The notes below the pieces were generated by a model. The model saw only the letters and a program-made list of their open reading frames with translations. It did no database searches and was not told the origin of the DNA. A DNA stretch of 22,232 bases from a virus, in IMG/VR virus record IMGVR_UViG_3300017742_000144, positions 1-22,232 of that record, one strand, 5' to 3'. Both the position numbers and the translations under genes were made by a program. Positions 12,145 to 19,831 of the stretch are shown piece by piece. Position 1 is the stretch's first letter; each line of letters starts with the position of its first letter.

Positions 12145-12567
12145 TTAGTACGACCAGATAGTCTCTTCTGGGTAGTTCTCGATCTCAGGAAAGTCATCTT
12201 GGGTACAGGCATCAATGTGAATGAATCGACCTGAACCTTTTTGCTGTATGCCAATGCGGGTAATGCCAAACGCTATAGCAACAGAAACTAGCTTTACGGC
12301 ATTTTCTCCGCGACATAGTATGTCAACAGCCTTTCCTGATGTGTGCGCTCCTGCGCGTGATTTACGCATCTCAATCGGGTGCTGTGGTGATCGGTAAGCA
12401 CTAGAGATAGCGAATGGAAAATCACATTCGATTCTGATCTTGGTTAGCAAGTCTAAAAAATCAGGGTCAAACTTGTTCTCGCCTGTGTGCTTGCACTTCA
12501 ATTCTTTGTGTGAGAAATACTTGTTCTCTACGTTTTCGCTTTTAGCCTTTGGCTTTTTGCTAGTCAT
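12145..12567 (-). CDS. Endolysin, peptidase M15 family
   Basis: 140 aa. A zinc peptidase that cleaves the peptide stems of peptidoglycan. The N-terminal KYFSHKELKCKHTGENKFDP matches the start of the M15_3 domain; SSAYRSPQHPIE lies at 55-66; zinc ligands are His75 and Asp82 in GAHTSGKAVD and His117 in RFIHID. No signal peptide or SAR-type anchor, so it needs a holin to reach the wall, and a holin gene ends one base upstream. No cell-wall-binding domain, as usual for Gram-negative phage lysins. ATG 12567 has GAGG upstream. Last gene of the late unit. Bond specificity (L-Ala-D-Glu or D-Ala-linked) is not decided by the sequence. Confidence 0.88.
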   Translation of the reverse strand: MTSKKPKAKSENVENKYFSHKELKCKHTGENKFDPDFLDLLTKIRIECDFPFAISSAYRSPQHPIEMRKSRAGAHTSGKAVDILCRGENAVKLVSVAIAFGITRIGIQQKGSGRFIHIDACTQDDFPEIENYPEETIWSY

Positions 12568-12568
12568 G

Positions 12569-12940
12569 TTACTTCCTCATATTCATTAGCTTAGAAGCAC
12601 CTTTAATGCCAAAGCTAGAACTTATACAAATAAACAACAGGTATTGATACCATTCTGGTAAGCCTGAAAGCGCATCAAAACCCTCTTTTACCCTGTCAAT
12701 AACTGTCAAATCATTAACTACTATAGCATATCCAACCATGAATACAGGTATTGATAATACTATTGTCCAGAACTCGTCTTTCCAACTGTGTGCAGATGCA
12801 TCAACCATTTTAGATTCCCAGTCTGCATCATTCTTGATCATGCTCATCTTGGCTTTGTGTTTAGCTTGCTTTTCTTCTGCTTTGTTTTTGATCAGCCCAC
12901 CTGCTAACTTGGCTACAGGTGCAATTAAATTCATCCACAT
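12569..12940 (-). CDS. Holin, GTA_holin_3TM-like
   Basis: 123 aa. Begins with a short amphipathic/hydrophobic segment (MNLIAPVAKLAGGLIKNKAE), a charged stretch, the conserved AHSWKDEFWTIVLSIPVFMV, then a first clear span (~residues 57-77) and a second near WYQYLLFICISSSFGIKGAS. Layout and the WKDEFW motif agree with the GTA_holin_3TM family, inner-membrane proteins that release the lysin in phages and gene-transfer agents. AGGAG lies nine bases before ATG 12940. Located between the coiled-coil membrane protein and the endolysin, as expected. Confidence 0.8.
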   Translation of the reverse strand: MWMNLIAPVAKLAGGLIKNKAEEKQAKHKAKMSMIKNDADWESKMVDASAHSWKDEFWTIVLSIPVFMVGYAIVVNDLTVIDRVKEGFDALSGLPEWYQYLLFICISSSFGIKGASKLMNMRK

Positions 12941-12955
12941 AGTTATCTTCTCCTG

Positions 12956-13426
12956 TTATAAGGGCATGGCTAGTGCATCAAGTGCTTGCCAAATATCGTC
13001 ATACTCCGTCTTGGCAGTATCCCAGTTTTCTTTAATCTTGGTTACATCTTCTACAACTAGTTCAGCCTTTGCAACAATGGCTTTCATAGCCTCTATTTCT
13101 TTTTCTAAATTAGATACGCTTGTATTGATTTCTAAGAGCTTTTCTTGCTGAGACGATATAGTTATCAGGTTTGTGCCTAAAGTCGCTAATTTCGCGCTTA
13201 ATTGGCTTATATCGTTGTCTTTAAGCTGTTGTTCTATCAGTTGGATAGATTCGTGCAAAGGTGCTACGTCTGGAACGCTAACAGCCTCGACTGCTTCTAA
13301 TCGTGAATACAGGCTTGATGCAGTCCATACGCCACCGCCAATGGTAGAGCCAATCGCCAAAACCACTGCGATCCAAGCACCCTTAAAGGTTTGACCGCCT
13401 ATCTTTAATTCGCTGTCTTCAATCAT
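12956..13426 (-). CDS. Membrane-anchored coiled-coil protein
   Basis: 156 aa from ATG 13426, which overlaps the upstream stop as TAATG; an in-frame TTG three codons earlier is not preferred. Residues ~12-36 (FKGAWIAVVLAIGSTIGGGV) form one membrane span; the rest is a long periplasmic-side or cytoplasmic coiled coil (ESIQLIEQQLKDNDISQLSA ... SSQQEKLLEINTSVSNLEKE). This topology resembles inner-membrane spanins, though there is no paired lipoprotein o-spanin in view. Being in the lysis cassette, an envelope-disruption role is plausible but unproven. Confidence 0.65.
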   Translation of the reverse strand: MIEDSELKIGGQTFKGAWIAVVLAIGSTIGGGVWTASSLYSRLEAVEAVSVPDVAPLHESIQLIEQQLKDNDISQLSAKLATLGTNLITISSQQEKLLEINTSVSNLEKEIEAMKAIVAKAELVVEDVTKIKENWDTAKTEYDDIWQALDALAMPL

Positions 13427-14256
13427 TATTCGCAATCCATATTAAAGAAACAATCATAACCCATAGCAATAGGTGATGTTTGGTAGAACTCTGTTTCTGT
13501 GCCTAGCGCAAGAATATCTGCCTCGCTGTAGTACAGGTCTAAACCATGCGTACCAGTTCCGTTTAGCATAACAGCAGTCAGGTTTCTGGTTGTGTTGTAG
13601 CCCATAGCTAACCACTGGGCATTTTGATCGTAAAAAATATTTACGTTATCGGTAGTGGTGTTTGCATCTTCTACACTTTGCTGTAGGAAATCTGCCGCCT
13701 CAGAGTTTGCAACACTCAGGTAGACTGCCGCTTCATTAGCTGATGATTCAATCTCATCAAGACTTGTGTTGTATGTGTCAACATCGTTTTGGTCGATAGT
13801 AAGCATATCCTGATTCTGCGCTACAAAGGTCTGCACTTCTTCTTCTTGCTTGGGGGTGCTTGCTGATTCAGCCTTTTCTGCTACCTGTGCAACTGTAACT
13901 AGGTCAACAGTTACATCAACAAAAGTATCAATGTGAGTCTCCATTTCTGCCAGTGAATCCATTGCCATGTTTTCAAGCACTTCTTTGACAGGTGCGCCAT
14001 AGGGCAAGTAATTAGACATATTAGACAATGCAGAGTTATAGGCATCAACCTGCTCTGCGCTGATGTGCGCTGTGCTAGAAAGTGTGCCGTCAGATATACC
14101 ACCGCCAGTGTACGCATACTCAGTAGCCGCACCAGTAAGGGCTATGCCTGTCTGAATCTGACTAACTATGCTGTTGCTAGAGTCAATCAGATCATCTAAC
14201 TCATTGCTTTGTACTGCGGTACTTATTGCTAATAGAAATGCTATCTTCTTCCACAT
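13426..14256 (-). CDS. Exported protein of unknown function (lysis cassette)
   Basis: 276 aa. Starts inside the end of the upstream gene (56-base overlap) with AAAGG nine bases ahead of ATG 14256. A Sec signal peptide is clear: MWKKIAFLLAISTAVQS, probable cleavage before NELDDL. The mature protein is acidic, poor in Lys/Arg and rich in Ala/Thr/Ser/Asn, with long helical stretches (SLAEMETHIDTFVDVTVDLV) and two Cys only at the extreme C-terminus (DCFFNMDC). No enzyme motif. Export, coupling to another exported protein and to lysis genes suggest a periplasmic or outer-membrane role; a structural role in the virion is also possible. Confidence 0.65.
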   Translation of the reverse strand: MWKKIAFLLAISTAVQSNELDDLIDSSNSIVSQIQTGIALTGAATEYAYTGGGISDGTLSSTAHISAEQVDAYNSALSNMSNYLPYGAPVKEVLENMAMDSLAEMETHIDTFVDVTVDLVTVAQVAEKAESASTPKQEEEVQTFVAQNQDMLTIDQNDVDTYNTSLDEIESSANEAAVYLSVANSEAADFLQQSVEDANTTTDNVNIFYDQNAQWLAMGYNTTRNLTAVMLNGTGTHGLDLYYSEADILALGTETEFYQTSPIAMGYDCFFNMDCE

Positions 14257-14821
14257 CTTCGCTTACCTTTCCTATCTGGAGAATGCCGTTGTAATATTTC
14301 CGATTCTTTTTGTAATCAGGAATATATAATTCTGGGTTTTGCTTTATTAGCATCAACCCCCGCTTCCCCGCTACTAATCTCCCATTGTTTATAAACGGGC
14401 ATGGTGAACCCGCTAACAACATACTCTTATAGACCTCTTCACTTTGGCACAACATAGACACTGCCGCCACTTTTAACCCAAGAGTCGACAGCATCCTAGA
14501 ATACTTTAACCTAGTACAGTCTACATCTAGTTCATAACCACCGCTAGAAAAGCCAACAGCTACAGTTTGTAAAGAACCTGCTGTACCTTTCAAACAAGTA
14601 TCAGAACCATTAGACATAAATGTTGGGCTAATTGCAGAACCTACTGGGATTTCGCTTGCCGCACCTGCGCCATTGTAGGTGTTTTCTGTTGTGCTACTTG
14701 TGTCAGTAGTCGTGTTGTTGCTGTTAGCTACGCTGTTCTCGCCATGATAGTTGTTTAAACTACCCTGCTCATTAGCAAAAGCCACTGATGAAAGTAGCCA
14801 TAGGATAGCTAATCTTTTCAC
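14201..14821 (-). CDS. Exported Ser/Thr/Asn-rich cysteine protein
   Basis: 206 aa starting at a GTG that overlaps the stop of the holin-like gene as GTGA. Signal peptide MKRLAILWLLSSVAFA, then a low-complexity linker (NSNNTTTDTSSTTENTYNGA) and a globular part starting GAASEIPVGSAISPTFMSNG, with four Cys (DTCLKG, DVDCTR, SMLCQS, GSPCPF) likely in two disulfides. The C-terminus is basic and polar. I recall similar secreted frames in marine phage lysis regions, without known function. Coupling to the holin-like gene and the next exported protein argues for one envelope-acting unit. Confidence 0.65.
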   Translation of the reverse strand: MKRLAILWLLSSVAFANEQGSLNNYHGENSVANSNNTTTDTSSTTENTYNGAGAASEIPVGSAISPTFMSNGSDTCLKGTAGSLQTVAVGFSSGGYELDVDCTRLKYSRMLSTLGLKVAAVSMLCQSEEVYKSMLLAGSPCPFINNGRLVAGKRGLMLIKQNPELYIPDYKKNRKYYNGILQIGKVSEDVEEDSISISNKYRSTKQ

Positions 14822-14985
14822 TTTTTAGGCAACAACTTCTGTACTGTATCTGATTCATAGATACGAATACCCAACCAGACAATCGTGAATAAACTGGCAA
14901 CAGGGGGCAACCAAGCCGCTAACGACATGACTCCAGTTGATGCCGCGAATACGTCTACAGTTTGTTTTGTTTCTTCCGTTACCAT
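14818..14985 (-). CDS. 55-aa holin-like membrane protein
   Basis: A frame from ATG 14985 to TGA 14818, preceded by an AGGA-type site. N-terminus MVTEETKQTVDVFAASTGVM is followed by a long hydrophobic stretch, SLAAWLPPVASLFTIVWLGI, then RIYESDTVQKLLPKK with a basic tail. The WLPP break, central span and charged tail resemble small holins of marine podo- and siphoviruses. First gene of the lysis cassette after the tail genes; translationally coupled to the next gene. With the 3-TM holin it gives two candidate holins, one of which may act as antiholin or pinholin. Confidence 0.65.
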   Translation of the reverse strand: MVTEETKQTVDVFAASTGVMSLAAWLPPVASLFTIVWLGIRIYESDTVQKLLPKK

Positions 14986-15001
14986 GTTGTTTTCCTAATA
15001 A

Positions 15002-15208
15002 TTATCGGGGTATTTCGTGTACTATATTATAAACTACATCATCGCCATATCTTGTACCGCGATAAACTTCACCAACAGTTTCATCGTCAATAGATGCTGT
15101 AACAAGGGCTTCTGCTACTTGAAGAGATTCTTCTTCTGTAGAACATTCTTGATGTATAACCTCTACCACTCTACCCTCGCTGTTTAGTTTGCTATATCCA
15201 ACAATCAT
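15002..15208 (-). CDS. Unknown 68-aa protein after tail fibre
   Basis: ATG 15208 with AGGA eight bases upstream, two bases after the fibre stop. Acidic and probably alpha/beta: MIVGYSKLNSEGRVVEVIHQ, an EEESLQVAEALVTASIDDET helix, then VYRGTRYGDDVVYNIVHEIP. No export signal. Position suggests a fibre assembly chaperone or accessory, but no family recognised. Confidence 0.65.
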   Translation of the reverse strand: MIVGYSKLNSEGRVVEVIHQECSTEEESLQVAEALVTASIDDETVGEVYRGTRYGDDVVYNIVHEIPR

Positions 15209-15210
15209 AC

Positions 15211-17970
15211 TTATATTCCTGTGCTTGTTATTCTTACTCGTGCATCTTTGACCTGAGCCGAATCAGTTGAAGACAGTTCTTTAACATTTAACTTATAAGC
15301 CAAATTTTCATCGGTGTAGGGTAGTTTAAAGCTAACATTATGTCGTTCAGCACCTGCCCTATATTTCTCTGCAAAGTCTTTATAAACAAGAAGTTGTGCG
15401 TTTGCGTTTTGCCACGCATAAGGGTGGAAATAAACAGTATCGCCAGTTGCTATAGGGTCTGTAGTGTTTGTAGCGCAGAAGTATGTTCTATCCGAATCAG
15501 ATTGATACTGTACTGCTACAACTTGCTGTTTAACATTGCCTGAACTAGTTTGAGATACTCTGCCGAACTCTGTGAATAAGTGTTCGTAATTTCCTGTAAC
15601 GTAATACCACTGCTCATTACTTTGCCGTGTGCTATAATAGGATGAAGATGAAAAAGCATTAGCAGTTCCTATGCTAACGGCTGAAACAGTGCTTGGTACA
15701 GTTAGATAAAAAGAAAGTCTAATGTCATTATTAGAAGTGCTTATATAACTCCAAAATGTAGTCCACTCTATATCAACAAAACGCATAGTCTCTACAGGGG
15801 TGCTAGGGTGATAAAGAGTTTGATATTGCCCTAGATTCTGGTTTGCTGTTGTTAAGGAAAGTTGCTGATTAAAAGAACTTATCCTATCATCTCTAACTCT
15901 ATGATAAGGAATAGTATCTAACTTAGTACCATCTGTGGCTACGTCTCTGCCGTCTACTGTACCGCCTACAGTTATGTCACCTGCTACGTCTAGATCAGTT
16001 CCGTTAGTCAACTCTAATGCTGTCGGAGTTAGCGACATTAGTTTAGTTTCTGAACTGTTTTTGCGAGTGTAGAAGTCTAACTGACCATCATGGCTAGCAG
16101 GTGTTACATCATTGAGAACAGCTTTTATTCCTGCATATTCTCTGATCGCTGATGCACCAACTTTACCATAAAACTCTATCTGACCAATTTGGTCTGCATT
16201 TGCCTGACTTGCTGAGTTCCGCACCAACCTCATAGTTGGCGACTCTACAGTCCCATCATCAGTACTAGTAAGAGTCAAAGCGGGTACTGTGGTAGAAGCC
16301 TGCGTGATACTTATGTTGCCTGTACCAGTAATGTCATTGCCGTTAAGGTCTAAATTACCGCCTAGCTGTGGGCTAGTATCATCTACTAAGTCCTGCATTG
16401 CAGAGTTAGCAGTTGTAGTCGTAGAAGTTAGAACTGCATCTCGTGCCGCTATGTCTACCCCATCTACTGTTCCATTTGCTGTAATGTTGCCCGCAACAGT
16501 AAGAGACTGTGTGCCTGATGGCGGAGTGCCTATATTTACATTGCCAGTAAACGTAGCACCCGACAAGTTTGCTTTACCTGAAATGTCTTGATGTGTTGTA
16601 AGGTATGTTTGCAAATCACTTATTTGTGATTCAGTAATGCTTATTGCCGCTTGGTGCTGAGTAACACTGCTTTCTGTAATGTTTGCATCTGGTACGTTTG
16701 CCCAAGTTACAGTTGTTGATAGGTCATTAGTCTCTGCTGTTAAGTAACCCTCAGTGCTGTGATCGCCCCAACTATAGGCTGTATCCCAGTTAGAAATCTT
16801 AGTCGCATCTTCCGTCCACTTAGTACCAATGCTATTGGTTACTGTAGTAGAGAAGTTAGCATCATCACCTAATGCAGATGCTAGTTCGTTTAGAGTATCA
16901 AGGGTAGCAGGTGCAGAATCCACAAGACCGCTAACAGCTGTGTCTACATAGGTTTCAGTTGCGTAGGTGCTAGAGTCTACAGAGTAACCGCCAGAACCAT
17001 CTGTGGTCATTATCCCTGCGCTAGTAAAATCACCATCAACAACTACGTCAGCATGACTAGTCTCTGCTGATGCTACCTGAGTAGCAAAGCTCGCAGTTGT
17101 AGCTAGGTTATTGCTATCGCCAATAAAAATGTTGCCATTGTTAAGGTTAGGTGTAGCGTTAGTACGCCCTGCGCCCATTACTTTAATGTTTCCGCTAGTA
17201 TGCGCCCTAACTACTTTGGCAATCTTCTGGACTAGGTTGCCCTCGCCTGATGGTGCAGTAGCAGTTAATTGCCCTGCTGTTGTGGATACATATAGCTCAT
17301 CGCCATCAGTGTAAGTACTTGTGTCGATAGACTTCAGAGTTCCAAAGGTTACAACATCTACATTAACGCCAACTGGGTCTGCGGCAACAATACCGAATGC
17401 AGGCATCTTATCACTGTCGCTTGCATCTGCTAAGTCGACTTCTGTCTTTTGCCCAGAATGACCAGACACATAGACAACATCGCCTTTAGTTAAAGTAGCA
17501 CCGCTTGCAACTGCGCCTTTGAAATGTACTGCGCCCTCTATATCGCCTTTAAATAATTCTGCTTCTGCGCTTCCGTTAACTGTTAGTTCGCCATTTGTAA
17601 TGGTTACATCGCCAGTGAAGTCTGCACCAGTAAGCATAGCCGCACCTGCGGCAGATACGTTTGCAGATGTAATGTATTGGACAACACTAGACTCAGTGAT
17701 ATTGGCATCAGGTACGTCAGCCCAAGTTACTGTAGTAGTCAGGTCATTTTCTTCTGTTACTGCGGCAAGCTGATCTATTGCACCCTGAACATTAGTAGCG
17801 GTGACTAAGCCTGATGGCGTCACGGCTAAATATGAAGCATCAAAAACAACAGAGGGAATAGCTGTATTAACTGTGATTGGCTGTACTACTTCAGCAGTCG
17901 AAATCACCACATCATCAGTTGATATAGAGATATTATTTGAAATTTTATTGACCGCTATAGTGATCGCCAT
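15211..17970 (-). CDS. Large tail fibre / receptor-binding protein
   Basis: 919 aa, Thr/Ser/Ala/Asp-rich, start coupled by TAATG. Residues 1-74: N-terminal attachment with TNVQGAIDQLAA; 75-99 and 415-437: two near-identical units (NDLTTTVTWADVPDANITES / NDLSTTVTWANVPDANITES); 150-260: a beta domain GAVASGATLTKGDVVYVSGH typical of phage fibres; 340-382: DSAPATLDTLNELASALGDD, widely shared fibre motif; 465-690: triple beta-helix style repeats with GNITANGTVDGVDIA and GDITVGGTVDGRDVA; 700-919: a unique C-terminal domain (aromatic, probable receptor-binding tip). No S74 self-cleaving chaperone end. It should trimerise at the tail tip and determine host attachment. Confidence 0.88.
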   Translation of the reverse strand: MAITIAVNKISNNISISTDDVVISTAEVVQPITVNTAIPSVVFDASYLAVTPSGLVTATNVQGAIDQLAAVTEENDLTTTVTWADVPDANITESSVVQYITSANVSAAGAAMLTGADFTGDVTITNGELTVNGSAEAELFKGDIEGAVHFKGAVASGATLTKGDVVYVSGHSGQKTEVDLADASDSDKMPAFGIVAADPVGVNVDVVTFGTLKSIDTSTYTDGDELYVSTTAGQLTATAPSGEGNLVQKIAKVVRAHTSGNIKVMGAGRTNATPNLNNGNIFIGDSNNLATTASFATQVASAETSHADVVVDGDFTSAGIMTTDGSGGYSVDSSTYATETYVDTAVSGLVDSAPATLDTLNELASALGDDANFSTTVTNSIGTKWTEDATKISNWDTAYSWGDHSTEGYLTAETNDLSTTVTWANVPDANITESSVTQHQAAISITESQISDLQTYLTTHQDISGKANLSGATFTGNVNIGTPPSGTQSLTVAGNITANGTVDGVDIAARDAVLTSTTTTANSAMQDLVDDTSPQLGGNLDLNGNDITGTGNISITQASTTVPALTLTSTDDGTVESPTMRLVRNSASQANADQIGQIEFYGKVGASAIREYAGIKAVLNDVTPASHDGQLDFYTRKNSSETKLMSLTPTALELTNGTDLDVAGDITVGGTVDGRDVATDGTKLDTIPYHRVRDDRISSFNQQLSLTTANQNLGQYQTLYHPSTPVETMRFVDIEWTTFWSYISTSNNDIRLSFYLTVPSTVSAVSIGTANAFSSSSYYSTRQSNEQWYYVTGNYEHLFTEFGRVSQTSSGNVKQQVVAVQYQSDSDRTYFCATNTTDPIATGDTVYFHPYAWQNANAQLLVYKDFAEKYRAGAERHNVSFKLPYTDENLAYKLNVKELSSTDSAQVKDARVRITSTGI

Positions 17971-18308
17971 TATCGTGTAACCTCTTGGGTAAGATCAACC
18001 TCACCCTGTAGAAGCCTAGAGACAAGCGCATCATTGCCAGTATGTATTTCAAGATCATAATAGTAGCGACCTGCCTCTAGCACCTTAGAAGTGCCGTTAG
18101 GTAGTTCCATTTTAATGATGCCATTAGTCGGGGTAGCTATCGTGCAGGTGAAAGTTGCTGAAACGTCAGCCGCACTCTTAGCCTTACGCATTTGCGCTCT
18201 TGCAGAATAGTTTGTTAAATCTTTAGCACTGCCATCTTCAGACAATGTAAATTCAACAGAAAAATCTGAACCTTGATCGATTACTAAATTATAAATTGCG
18301 GCTGTCAT
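17970..18308 (-). CDS. Small tail/baseplate protein, BppU-N-like
   Basis: 112 aa: MTAAIYNLVIDQGSDFSVEF, then SEDGSAKDLTNYSARAQMRK, a predicted beta-sandwich with a YYYDLEI strand and a C-terminal LLQGEVDLTQEVTR. The pattern 'Y.L.I.QG..F...F...d....DLT.Y.AR.Q.R' is common in phage proteins just before fibres and resembles the N-terminal domain of the lactococcal upper baseplate protein. It likely joins the fibre to the tail tip. The following fibre start overlaps its stop by one base. Confidence 0.75.
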   Translation of the reverse strand: MTAAIYNLVIDQGSDFSVEFTLSEDGSAKDLTNYSARAQMRKAKSAADVSATFTCTIATPTNGIIKMELPNGTSKVLEAGRYYYDLEIHTGNDALVSRLLQGEVDLTQEVTR

Positions 18309-18347
18309 ATCAATCTCATCTTTATATTTGGTTGCAATATTTTTTCA

Positions 18348-18563
18348 TTATAGCGGTTTGTCGTGATAACCACCAATGTCATATTCATCTGGTGATGTTT
18401 TTATACCCCAGAAAAAGTCGTTTATTGTCGCATCATCTTTCTTGTCCTCTATCATACGATAGAAAGAGCTTCTAAATTCTGCAAAAACTTCCCATTCTTC
18501 GAAAACTACATTAGGGTCTTGATCTTCACTTGGGTCTGCTAATGTGTATCCTATAACGTACAT
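18348..18563 (-). CDS. Unknown 71-aa acidic protein
   Basis: Strongly acidic: MYVIGYTLADPSEDQDPNVV, then FEEWEVFAEFRSSFYRMIED and KTSPDEYDIGGYHDKPL. ATG 18563 follows GTGGGG about seven bases upstream and the previous stop by three bases. Aromatic residues and net negative charge; no membrane segment. Not recognised. In a tail operon it may be an assembly factor rather than a virion part. Confidence 0.6.
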   Translation of the reverse strand: MYVIGYTLADPSEDQDPNVVFEEWEVFAEFRSSFYRMIEDKKDDATINDFFWGIKTSPDEYDIGGYHDKPL

Positions 18564-18566
18564 AAA

Positions 18567-19829
18567 TTACCCCACTATCCTTGCTTGCATATGTATATTT
18601 GAATGCGTAACTGTGACATTTGTAATGTTAGAAATGTCGTGTTTCATTCGCAATCTGCACTTTATGTCTTTTTGAAATCTTCCTAAATATGCTTCTGTAA
18701 TATCAGAAAAATACCAGTTACTACTGCCATTGTTATCCATACCTAACAGCCTAGTTGTCATGGCAACCCAAGTGCCAACATTGTTACCTGCGCTTAACCC
18801 TGAAAAACATAGTTCAGAAGTTGAGATGGGGTTTGATGGATAGGCGCTAACATCTACCCAAGTCCTACCCTGCAACTCATGAATTGAAACATTTTCAAAA
18901 AAGAAACTAACTCCACCTGCAGTCTCGTTTTCAATTATGACATGAAAGTCATCAACGTCTTTGTCCAAGGTAAATTCAAACGCTATATGATTTAATTGAT
19001 CGTATGTATTAAATTCAACATCTCCGCTATCACCTACGTCTGTAAGAACGTCAGCAGGGTCAGCAGAAGCACTTATATAAACATTAACGTCATTAGTAGT
19101 GCTAGGTCTATAAAATTTGAGCCTAAATTTACGCGGTGGCTCAGGGTAGGTCTGTGGGTTAGGGGATGCCAAAGTTATCTGCTGAGATGTTCTAGCTTTT
19201 TCAGGGCTATTAGCTATTCCTGCTAGTGCCGCGTAATAACCTGCTGTCAAAGTGCCATTAACAGTTGTCCATCCTGTAGTGTTAGTACCAAGACCGCCAT
19301 TTGTAACTAGTTCAGCTAACTCATAATCATACTGGTAATGCAGGTTCTTATAAGTCTTATAGGTCGGGCTAGAGTAGCTACCAATATGAATCATATTGCT
19401 TGCAAATTTATTAGTGTGATTGCCAATCGCATAAATTCTTTGCCAGTAAGATTCTGGATTGCTATCAGCGTAAAAAGTAGAAATAGGATTAGCAATAAAC
19501 TGAATTGGAACTTGCACTTCTACTTGCGTGTAAAAAGTGCCTGATCTTGCCGCAGTTGTTCCTGCTGTCATTTGGAAATGTGATTTTATATCTATATGCT
19601 TTCCCTTAAACAGATTCCATTCAGCCGCAGGAAAATCAAATTCAAGAACAGTGTTGTAAGTGTTATAAGCACTTATATCATAATCACCCGCATAGGCTAG
19701 GTACTCTTCCTCTACCGCGCCAGTAAACTTGTTAGCACTGATGGTGTCGGCTTTTATCTGCCTACCCTCAATAGTGCCATCAACTATAAGTTTACCAACT
19801 ATTATAGGTTGTGCTTCTTGCCAACTCAT
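18567..19829 (-). CDS. Tail tip companion with carbohydrate-binding-like insert
   Basis: 420 aa. The N-terminus IIVGKLIVDGTIEGRQIKAD followed by TISANKFTGAV is the signature found at the end of J-type central fibres, here encoded separately. Residues ~174-318 look like a jelly-roll carbohydrate-binding module: VTNGGLGTNTTGWTTVNGTL, strand-rich RKFRLKFYRP and VNVYISASADP, ending FFFENVSIHEL, the usual N..G..W.. to FDNV.v pattern. The flanking halves (40-173, 319-420) seem to be one tail domain interrupted by this insert (SWTD-like MIHIGSYSSP and TWVAMTTRLLGMDNNGSSNW). AGGGG lies eight bases before ATG 19829, after the J stop. Probable role: host glycan contact at the tail tip. Confidence 0.75.
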   Translation of the reverse strand: MSWQEAQPIIVGKLIVDGTIEGRQIKADTISANKFTGAVEEEYLAYAGDYDISAYNTYNTVLEFDFPAAEWNLFKGKHIDIKSHFQMTAGTTAARSGTFYTQVEVQVPIQFIANPISTFYADSNPESYWQRIYAIGNHTNKFASNMIHIGSYSSPTYKTYKNLHYQYDYELAELVTNGGLGTNTTGWTTVNGTLTAGYYAALAGIANSPEKARTSQQITLASPNPQTYPEPPRKFRLKFYRPSTTNDVNVYISASADPADVLTDVGDSGDVEFNTYDQLNHIAFEFTLDKDVDDFHVIIENETAGGVSFFFENVSIHELQGRTWVDVSAYPSNPISTSELCFSGLSAGNNVGTWVAMTTRLLGMDNNGSSNWYFSDITEAYLGRFQKDIKCRLRMKHDISNITNVTVTHSNIHMQARIVG

Positions 19830-19831
19830 GT

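Noticed and set aside
13911-14132. Minus frame inside the 276-aa exported protein gene
   Set aside because: Internal shadow frame; the enclosing frame has a signal peptide and coupled start.
16289-17773. Plus-strand open frames opposite the fibre gene (for example 16289-16591, 17111-17314, 17519-17773)
   Set aside because: They mirror a Thr/Ala/Val-rich minus gene, lack ribosome sites, and look like antisense translation of low-complexity codons.
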